Shown: piece after piece, positions 6,585 through 10,616 of the stretch | Position numbering within the stretch: the stretch's first letter is position 1 | Layout: the number at the start of each line of letters is the position of its first letter | DNA from: CAYJBP01 sp964368605 | Lineage (GTDB): Bacteria > Bacillota > Dehalobacteriia > UBA4068 | NCBI GenBank assembly: GCA_964368605.1 | Contig: CAYJBP010000090.1 | Location: 1 to 10,616 of the forward strand | DNA length: 10,616 nucleotides | Direction: 5' to 3' | The notes under the pieces: model-generated | Databases searched by the model: none | Told to the model about the DNA's origin: nothing | What the model saw: only the letters and a program-made list of their open reading frames with translations | Made by a program: the position numbers and the translations under genes

Positions 6585-7919
6585 TTAAAACGGTAGCTGG
6601 GGCATTTTACCAAACTTGCCTTTGCCTTTGCCCGTTTTCATATTATTAAGCTGTTTCATCATTTTTTGCATTTGCTCAAACTGCTTGAGCAGGCGGTTAA
6701 CATCTTGAACCTGGCGACCGCAACCGGCAGCAATTCGCTTTTTGCGGCTGCCATTGATTAGCGAAGGATTCTCGCGCTCGGCTTCGGTCATCGATTGGAT
6801 TATCGATTCTACCACCACAAACTGCTTTTCGTCTAATTCGATATTTTTCATTTGCTTGCCTAGGCCGGGTATCATCGAGAGCATTTCCTTCATATCGCCC
6901 ATTTGGCGCATTTGGCCCATTTGCTCGATAAAATCATTGAAGGTAAAGCGGTTTTGGCGCATTTTTTCTTCCATTTCCAGCATTTTTTGCTGGTCGAAAG
7001 AGGCCTGGGCTTTTTCGATTAGGGTTAAAACATCGCCCATACCCAAAATGCGTGAGGCCATGCGATCCGGATAAAAAGGTTCTAAGGCTGCTAGTTTTTC
7101 GCCGGTACCGGTAAATTTAATCGGGCAGCCGGTTATGGTTTTTACCGATAATGCCGCACCACCGCGGGTATCGCCATCTAATTTGGTAAGCACAATGCCG
7201 CTAACTGCCAATTGCTCGTGGAAGGCCTTGGCCACATTTACCGCATCCTGACCCTGCATAGCATCGATAACCAATAAAATTTCGGTGGGATCTACCGCCT
7301 CGCGGATGGCTCGCACCTCGGCCATTAATTCCTCATTGATATGCAGGCGGCCGGCGGTATCGACAATTAAATAATCATTGCCATGGCTACGAGCATGCTC
7401 TAGCGCCTGGCGGGCAATTTCCACCGGGCTAATATTATTGCCTAAGGCAAAAACCGGAATATCGGTTTGTTCGCCTAAAATCTTTAATTGCTCAATAGCA
7501 GCCGGCCGATAAATATCGGCTGCCGCCAAAAGTGGCCGCTTACCCTGACCTTTTAGATGCAAGGCAATTTTACCGCTACTGGTCGTTTTACCCGAGCCTT
7601 GTAAGCCTACCATTAAAATTACAGTGGGCATTTTGGGCGATACATTAAGCTTAGCATGTTCCGCCCCCATTAATTCGGTTAATTGCTCATGAACAATTTT
7701 AACCACTTGCTGGCCGGGGGTAAGGCTTTGGAATATATCGCTGCCAATGGCCTTTTCTTTAACTGTGGCCACAAAATCTTTGGCCACTTTATAGCTAACA
7801 TCGGCCTCTAATAAGGCTAGGCGCACTTCGCGCATGGCATTATTAACATCGGCTTCGCTTAATTTGCCCTTGCCTTTTAGGCGGGCAAAAATATCTTGTA
7901 GTTTATCGCTTAAAGCCAT
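6585..7919 (-). CDS. ffh: Signal recognition particle GTPase Ffh (SRP54)
   Basis: Ffh binds the SRP RNA and signal sequences of nascent membrane proteins and docks with FtsY. This 444-residue protein has the N domain (1 to about 95), then the GTPase domain with GLQGSGKT (105-112), DIYRPAA (135-141), DTAGR (187-191) and TKLDGDTRGG (245-254), and the closing GTGEKLAALEPFYPDRMASR. The Met-rich M domain follows from about 300: GQMRQMGDMKEM, MIPGLGKQM and the RNA-binding SRKKRIAAGCGRQVQDVN (391-408). In that segment Cys replaces the commoner Ser of 'GSG', a mild variant. The tail ends in a basic KTGKGKGKFGK stretch. The ATG is 2 nt after the ylxM stop, so the two are coupled. Length is normal. Confidence 0.97.
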   Translation of the reverse strand: MALSDKLQDIFARLKGKGKLSEADVNNAMREVRLALLEADVSYKVAKDFVATVKEKAIGSDIFQSLTPGQQVVKIVHEQLTELMGAEHAKLNVSPKMPTVILMVGLQGSGKTTSSGKIALHLKGQGKRPLLAAADIYRPAAIEQLKILGEQTDIPVFALGNNISPVEIARQALEHARSHGNDYLIVDTAGRLHINEELMAEVRAIREAVDPTEILLVIDAMQGQDAVNVAKAFHEQLAVSGIVLTKLDGDTRGGAALSVKTITGCPIKFTGTGEKLAALEPFYPDRMASRILGMGDVLTLIEKAQASFDQQKMLEMEEKMRQNRFTFNDFIEQMGQMRQMGDMKEMLSMIPGLGKQMKNIELDEKQFVVVESIIQSMTEAERENPSLINGSRKKRIAAGCGRQVQDVNRLLKQFEQMQKMMKQLNNMKTGKGKGKFGKMPQLPF

Positions 7920-7921
7920 AA

Positions 7922-8269
7922 TTATTCACCTATTTCCGTACATAATTGCCATAGTTTTTGATTAGTATTTTGCTCTAAGCCGGCCTCGATTAGGCAGGTT
8001 TCGATTTGCTCTTTCAAATCCTGCCGCTTGCGATACTGGGCCAGCAAATGGAGCTTTTGTTCATAATCGCTTAAAAGGGCAGTGGTTCTTTTGAGTAAAT
8101 CAAAGGCGGCCTGACGGCTGCAATTGCACTGCTCGCCAAGTTCGATTAGGGATAAATCGTCTTCGTAAAAAAGCTCTAAAGCCCGCCTTTGCTTGGCGGT
8201 AAGCAAGCTATCATAAAAATCTTTAAGCATTACCATATCGGCTCTTTTTTCGATTAAAAAATCATTCAT
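7922..8269 (-). CDS. ylxM: YlxM family helix-turn-helix protein, SRP-associated
   Basis: This 115-residue protein belongs to the YlxM/p13 family of small HTH proteins encoded just before ffh in Bacillota. In Streptococcus a YlxM homologue interacts with the SRP. The family core is clear: LKDFYDSLLTAKQRRALELF (15-34), then YEDDLSLIELGEQ and an HTH recognition region NCSRQAAFDLLKRT (49-62), then a helical, likely coiled-coil tail LLSDYEQKLHLLAQYRKRQ. The chosen ATG (8267-8269) follows AGGTGA by five bases, and its offset from the core matches other YlxM proteins, so the later Met codons at 12 and 14 are less likely starts. It is the first gene of the operon, directly behind a consensus promoter. 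Confidence 0.92.
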   Translation of the reverse strand: MNDFLIEKRADMVMLKDFYDSLLTAKQRRALELFYEDDLSLIELGEQCNCSRQAAFDLLKRTTALLSDYEQKLHLLAQYRKRQDLKEQIETCLIEAGLEQNTNQKLWQLCTEIGE

Positions 8270-8285
8270 TTAAATCACCTTTTGT

Positions 8286-8314
8286 ATTATACTTAATTTT
8301 AAAAGCTTTGTCAA
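8286..8314 (-). promoter_or_regulatory. Consensus sigma-A promoter of the ylxM-ffh-rpsP operon
   Basis: On the minus strand TTGACA (rc at 8309-8314), a 17-nt spacer and TATAAT (rc at 8286-8291) match the sigma-A consensus at all 12 positions with ideal spacing. Transcription would start around 8278-8280, within or at the edge of the ylxM Shine-Dalgarno (rc at 8275-8280). The leader would therefore be only about 10-12 nt. No regulatory leader or operator dyad is visible on it, so expression is probably constitutive and strong. Confidence 0.9.
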
Positions 8315-8363
8315 GTATTTTTACTTTACCGACCAAAAAAAATAAAAAAAATGGATATTTACT

Positions 8364-8392
8364 TTGCACTTTTGATACATATGGGGTATAAT
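8364..8392 (+). promoter_or_regulatory. Possible plus-strand promoter pointing into the gap
   Basis: TTGCAC (8364-8369), a 17-nt spacer and an exact TATAAT (8387-8392) would start transcription around 8399, toward the N gap. The -10 is inside the palindrome at 8386-8414. The -35 matches poorly, so strength is uncertain. Confidence 0.4.
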
Positions 8393-8414
8393 AATCACTA
8401 AGTGATTATTATAC
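8386..8414. repeat. Perfect 29-bp palindrome abutting the assembly gap
   Basis: GTATAATAATCACT and AGTGATTATTATAC are exact complements around a single A. The last base of the palindrome is the last base before the Ns, so the repeat may extend into the gap. Each arm contains TATAAT, one on each strand. Either the contig broke here because of the fold-back, or the fold-back itself is an artefact of the contig end. Confidence 0.8.
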
Positions 8415-8514
8415 NNNNNNNNNNNNNNNNNNNNNNNNNNNNNNNNNNNNNNNNNNNNNNNNNNNNNNNNNNNNNNNNNNNNNNNNNNNNNNNNNNNNNN
8501 NNNNNNNNNNNNNN
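8415..8514. other. Assembly gap (100 N)
   Basis: Exactly 100 N, the conventional scaffold gap of unknown length. The adjacency of the ylxM operon and the ANTAR operon therefore rests on scaffolding only. Confidence 0.97.
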
Positions 8515-8533
8515 GCTTTATTTAACTTGCCGG

Positions 8534-8567
8534 AAATTCTCGGCCAAAGAACGGCCAAGAATTTTTT
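8534..8567 (+). terminator. Intrinsic terminator just right of the gap
   Basis: AAATTCTcGGCC (8534-8545) pairs with GGCCaAGAATTT (8553-8564) with one C/A mismatch around a 7-nt loop, and the 3' arm runs into six T (8562-8567). It is oriented for plus-strand transcripts arriving from the gap. No gene end is visible between 8515 and 8534, so the terminated unit lies mostly in the missing sequence. Confidence 0.7.
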
Positions 8568-8575
8568 ATGGCAGG

Positions 8576-8640
8576 ATTATACCCTAAATGCCAGTTAGGT
8601 TGGGCAGGGAGTTTGTCTTATTTGGCATTTAGGGTATAAT
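8576..8640. repeat. 18-bp perfect inverted repeat overlapping the ANTAR-operon promoter
   Basis: ATTATACCCTAAATGCCA (8576-8593) and its exact reverse complement (8623-8640) flank 29 bp (8594-8622). The right arm contains the -10 box, and the -35 lies in the interior. No T tract follows on either strand, so it is not a terminator. It could be two operator copies for a regulator, or the ends of a tiny element. Confidence 0.85.
8613..8640 (+). promoter_or_regulatory. Promoter of the ANTAR-methyltransferase operon
   Basis: TTGTCT (8613-8618), a 16-nt spacer and an exact TATAAT (8635-8640) predict a start near 8647 and a leader of about 30 nt containing AAGGGG (8665-8670), seven bases before the ATG. 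The leader is too short to hold paired ANTAR-type hairpins. Confidence 0.65.
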
Positions 8641-8677
8641 AAATAAAGTAATAAAACTTATCAAAAGGGGATAGCTT

Positions 8678-9253
8678 ATGCGCTTATTATTAATTAATGA
8701 TTTAGCCGTAGATGGTGCTGATATTTTATCATTAATTGGCGATAAGCTATTTAGCAGCATCGATACTATTGATGGTTTGGCTAAAGCCCGCCCTTTATTG
8801 GCCGAACAAGCGGCAGATTATTGGGCCTTAATTATCATAAATAGCCATGATGCCAATCAAGCTATTTATCAATTAGGGGAACATTTGATTACCCAAACCT
8901 ATGCCTCGATAATTATTATTTGTCCCAAGGCCGATTGGCCTAAAGCGGCAGCTAAACTTATTAAGCAGGGAATAATGCTGGTGGCTAAGCCTTTAAGCAA
9001 GTCGGTATTTATTCAAAGCCTGCATATAGCCTTGGCTAATCATCAACGCATCCTTGGTTTGCTGGCCGAAAAGCAAAATTTACAAAGGCGCATTGTGGAT
9101 ATTAAATCGGTAGAAAAGGCCAAATATGTATTAATGGCCTATCTGCATATGACAGAACCTGCCGCCCATGCCTTTATCGAGAGGCAGGCGATGAATATGC
9201 GCATCAGTAAAAGAGAGGTAGCCGAGGGTATAATTCGCACGTATTTAAATTAA
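8678..9253 (+). CDS. ANTAR-domain RNA-binding antitermination regulator with degenerate receiver
   Basis: This 191-residue protein has a CheY-like fold N-terminally (1 to about 120), a helical linker (about 120-140, LLAEKQNLQRRI) and an ANTAR domain at the end. The ANTAR signature is SVEKAKYVLMAYLHMTEPAA (144-163) followed by AMNMRISKREVAEGIIRTY. ANTAR proteins bind paired hexaloop hairpins in mRNA leaders and prevent termination (AmiR, NasR and EutV type). The receiver half keeps the late Lys-Pro (KPL, 104-106), but the expected phospho-acceptor after strand 3 reads IIINSHD, with Asn55 where Asp should be, so control by phosphorylation is doubtful. It is first in a two-gene operon, 20 nt before the methyltransferase gene. 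Its RNA targets are not seen in this window. Domain call is strong; target and signal are unknown. Confidence 0.9.
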   Translation: MRLLLINDLAVDGADILSLIGDKLFSSIDTIDGLAKARPLLAEQAADYWALIIINSHDANQAIYQLGEHLITQTYASIIIICPKADWPKAAAKLIKQGIMLVAKPLSKSVFIQSLHIALANHQRILGLLAEKQNLQRRIVDIKSVEKAKYVLMAYLHMTEPAAHAFIERQAMNMRISKREVAEGIIRTYLN

Positions 9254-9273
9254 TTTATATAGGAGGAAAAAAA

Positions 9274-10158
9274 ATGGCAAATTTTCTGGAGGCTTTAAGT
9301 TCTAAACAACCCTTATTATTTGATGGTGGTATTGGTAGTATGCTTACTACTATGGGTTTAAACAGTGGCGATAAGGATAGTAATTTGCTTTTTCCTAAAG
9401 AGGTGCAGCAAATTCAGCGCGATTATGTGGCGGCCGGTTGCGATTGTTTAACTACCAATTCTTTTCCGCTAAATGCGGTTTATTGTGCTAAGCATAATCG
9501 CTTGGATACTATGCGTGATGCCTTAAAAGCATCTATCGAAAACGCACTTATCGCTGCCGATGGCAAGGCTTTTGTGATTGGCGATATTGGCCCGGGCGGT
9601 GATTTGCTTAAGCCTTTTGGCTTAGGCGATCCCGATGCTTATTATGAGGCTTTTTGCGAGCAAGCAGAGTTTTATACTAATTATCAGGTTGATGCGATTT
9701 TGCTGGAAACAGTTTTTCAATGGGGCGAGATGGAGCTGATGATTAAGGCCTGTAAAGAGGCTGCCCCTAATTTGCCTATTATTAGCAGTATGACTTTTAC
9801 TACCGCCGATAATGGTGGCCGCACTTTAATGGGCGATAAAGCTGCTGATTTTGCAGCTAAGGCTGCCGAGCTTGGTGTTTGCGCTGTGGGCGGTAATTGC
9901 GGCGATTTAACGGTGTTGCAATGGGCGCAGATTATTGGCGAATTTTTGGCACCCGGTTTACCGGTTTTGGTACAGCCAAATGCCGGCTTACCGCAATTGG
10001 ATGCCAAAACTAATACCGTAAGCTATAATTTAAGCCCTGCCGATTTTGCTCAAGACATGTTACAATGCCATCAAGCAGGCGCCAAGATTTTAGGCGGCTG
10101 CTGTGGCACCACCCCGGCTCATTTAGAGGCTCTAGCTAAGGCTCTGGCCAACAATTAG
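9274..10158 (+). CDS. Homocysteine S-methyltransferase-domain protein
   Basis: This 294-residue protein is a single homocysteine S-methyltransferase (PF02574) barrel, which transfers a methyl group to homocysteine using zinc to activate the thiol. It shows LLFDGGIGSML (14-24), TNSF (61-64), LLET (143-146), the first zinc Cys in GGNCG (Cys209), VQPNAG (233-238) and the paired Cys in GGCCGTTP (Cys276 and Cys277). The spacing of the three Cys resembles the N-terminal module of cobalamin-dependent MetH. The B12-binding, folate-binding and reactivation modules of full MetH are absent, so it is either a split-MetH subunit or a free-standing methyltransferase using another methyl donor. The ATG follows AGGAGG (9261-9266). 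It shares an operon with the ANTAR regulator and is followed by a clear terminator. Family is secure; the methyl donor is not. Confidence 0.92.
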   Translation: MANFLEALSSKQPLLFDGGIGSMLTTMGLNSGDKDSNLLFPKEVQQIQRDYVAAGCDCLTTNSFPLNAVYCAKHNRLDTMRDALKASIENALIAADGKAFVIGDIGPGGDLLKPFGLGDPDAYYEAFCEQAEFYTNYQVDAILLETVFQWGEMELMIKACKEAAPNLPIISSMTFTTADNGGRTLMGDKAADFAAKAAELGVCAVGGNCGDLTVLQWAQIIGEFLAPGLPVLVQPNAGLPQLDAKTNTVSYNLSPADFAQDMLQCHQAGAKILGGCCGTTPAHLEALAKALANN

Positions 10159-10176
10159 GCAGTCCAAATTAAAAAG

Positions 10177-10200
10177 TTTTTTTGATACTTTTCAAAAAAA
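10177..10200. repeat. A/T-only 9-bp hairpin after the methyltransferase gene
   Basis: TTTTTTTGA (10177-10185) and TCAAAAAAA (10192-10200) are perfect complements around the 6-nt loop TACTTT. It has one G-C pair and no T tract after it on the plus strand. It may assist the real terminator 25 nt downstream or be chance. Confidence 0.35.
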
Positions 10201-10224
10201 GAATAATCGCTAAATCTTAAACAA

Positions 10225-10259
10225 AAAAAGGCCACCAGTAAAATACGAGTGGTCTTTTT
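10225..10259. terminator. Bidirectional intrinsic terminator
   Basis: AAAAAGGCCAC (10225-10235) pairs with GTGGTCTTTTT (10249-10259) with one G-U wobble. Five T follow on the plus strand and seven T on the minus strand. It closes the ANTAR-methyltransferase operon and would also stop minus-strand transcription coming from the ParA relic. Confidence 0.85.
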
Positions 10260-10273
10260 ATATGCTCTAAAAC

Positions 10274-10414
10274 TCAAGATGTTTTTTTCCGAATGTAATC
10301 ATCAAACGCCCCCGTGAGTTTCAAAATTGAAACTCACGGGGGCGCAAGTGCTTTAGTTGTGGTGCTTTTGCCTGTTCCTCCTTTTGCGTTGATTATCGCT
10401 ATTACTTTAGTCAG
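10274..10414 (-). pseudogene. ParA-type ATPase relic, interrupted by a palindrome
   Basis: On the minus strand the frame from 10414 encodes KVIAIINAKGGTGKSTTT followed by KALA. This is the start of a ParA/MinD-family partition ATPase with an intact deviant Walker A (KGGTGKST). The expected ATG is a CTG (10412-10414), and no ribosome binding site precedes it. After KALA the frame enters the 38-bp palindrome (10307-10344), hits TGA at once (rc at 10334-10336), then leaves the palindrome still in the same frame as GAFDDYIRKKTS and TGA (rc at 10274-10276). The ParA body of roughly 200 residues is missing. This looks like an internal deletion with a palindrome at the scar. That the tail is the original C-terminus is inference only. 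ParA relics often mark past plasmid or element integration. Confidence 0.7.
10307..10344. repeat. Perfect 38-bp GC-rich palindrome
   Basis: CGCCCCCGTGAGTTTCAA (10307-10324) and its exact reverse complement (10327-10344) are separated by AA. In RNA it would give a very stable stem of about 16 bp. No T tract follows on either strand, so it is not a standard terminator. Its outer arms are much more GC-rich than the surroundings, suggesting a different origin. No second copy was seen in the window. Confidence 0.9.
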
Positions 10415-10479
10415 CGGTAATTGAAAATAAAATTGATAAAAATGAAGTATTCTTCGCCCGGAGGGATGTTTTGGCCGGC

Positions 10480-10497
10480 TTAAAACCTTTAAAACCT
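10480..10497. repeat. Tandem 9-bp direct repeat
   Basis: TTAAAACCT occurs twice back to back (10480-10488 and 10489-10497), just before a GGGG-loop-CCCC mini-hairpin (10499-10513). No coding frame is seen in 10415-10616 on either strand. The stretch appears to be non-coding and rich in small repeats. Confidence 0.6.
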
Positions 10498-10515
10498 TGG
10501 GGGCGCTGTCCCCTG

Positions 10516-10551
10516 AGCTAGTGCCAAAATCTTTGATTTTGAGTACTAGCT
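10516..10551. repeat. Two-part stem-loop in non-coding DNA
   Basis: AGCTAGT (10516-10522) pairs with ACTAGCT (10545-10551), and CAAAATC (10525-10531) pairs with GATTTTG (10535-10541) around TTT, with a small 2x3 internal loop. It is 14 bp of perfect complementarity in two blocks, with no T tract after it on either strand. Confidence 0.7.
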
Positions 10552-10559
10552 ACGTGCAT

Positions 10560-10592
10560 TAGCTGTGGGTTAGCTTTAGCTAAACCCAGCTA
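10560..10592. repeat. Second AGCT-rich imperfect stem-loop
   Basis: GGGTTAGCT (10567-10575) pairs with AGCTAAACCC (10578-10587) with one bulged A, and the outer TAGCT/AGCTA arms (10560-10564 and 10588-10592) extend it past a GT bulge. It lies 8 nt after the previous stem-loop. AGCT occurs six times from 10516 to 10591. Confidence 0.6.
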
Positions 10593-10616
10593 GGCCAAAC
10601 CCCTGCAATTTTTTGA

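Noticed and set aside
8402..8587. Plus-strand ORF running through the N block
   Set aside because: It is open only because the 38 or so middle codons are Ns; the visible ends come from a palindrome and a terminator and do not resemble protein.
8576..8640. The 18-bp inverted repeat as an intrinsic terminator
   Set aside because: The loop is 29 nt and no T tract follows on either strand, and the right arm contains a good -10 box.
8270..8677. A tRNA or SRP RNA in the visible intergenic sequence
   Set aside because: No cloverleaf, GTTCRA-like T-arm or SRP RNA tetraloop pattern is seen in the assembled part; one could still lie in the gap.
9717..10007. 96-codon minus-strand ORF opposite the methyltransferase
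   Set aside because: It is antisense to a strongly conserved gene and has no start signals; composition reflects the opposite strand.
1..10616. CRISPR array or insertion sequence
   Set aside because: No regularly spaced direct repeats were seen, and no transposase or integrase frame is recognisable on either strand.

Overview
The window looks like a scaffold from a Bacillota (Clostridia- or Negativicutes-like) genome, probably an uncultured or draft assembly because it holds a 100-N gap. The evidence is the gene order ylxM-ffh-rpsP-khpA-rimM-trmD, which is the Gram-positive version of the SRP/S16/tRNA-methylation operon. Supporting signs are strong AGGAGG-type ribosome binding sites, a consensus sigma-A promoter, moderately AT-rich DNA, a clostridial-type FecR-domain membrane protein and an ANTAR regulator. 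The genus cannot be named from this sequence alone.

Layout. Positions 1-767 (minus strand) hold the N-terminal 255 residues of a membrane-anchored FecR-domain protein that runs off the left edge. Positions 768-1088 are AT-rich and intergenic, with a likely promoter for the FecR gene, an AT dyad and a doubtful 19-codon ORF. Positions 1089-8269 (minus strand) are a long co-directional run read right to left: ylxM, ffh, rpsP, khpA, rimM, trmD (fused to a second RNA methyltransferase domain), an amidohydrolase-2 family hydrolase and priA. The run starts from a perfect TTGACA-17-TATAAT promoter that leaves almost no 5' leader. An intrinsic terminator-like hairpin between khpA and rimM probably lowers expression of the distal genes. 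rplS, the usual gene after trmD, is not here.

Positions 8270-8677 are intergenic. They hold a palindrome that runs exactly into the N gap, a plus-strand terminator just right of the gap (so something transcribed probably lies in the gap), and an 18-bp inverted repeat that overlaps the promoter of the next operon. Positions 8678-10158 (plus strand) are a two-gene operon: a degenerate-receiver ANTAR antitermination regulator and a homocysteine S-methyltransferase-domain protein with the complete Cys zinc site. It ends at a bidirectional terminator.

Positions 10261-10616 carry a decayed minus-strand ParA-type ATPase relic. Its Walker A segment is joined in frame, through a perfect 38-bp GC-rich palindrome, to a short C-terminal-like tail. 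A cluster of AGCT-containing hairpins and a 9-bp tandem repeat follow.

Functionally, the main operon links co-translational membrane targeting (YlxM, Ffh), small-subunit structure and maturation (S16, RimM), RNA binding (KhpA) and tRNA modification (TrmD) with replication restart (PriA). The plus-strand operon is probably a one-carbon/methionine-related unit under RNA-level control. No complete new defence or mobile system was found. The unusual elements are the TrmD fusion, the intra-operon attenuator, the dyad-embedded promoters and the palindrome-interrupted ParA relic.
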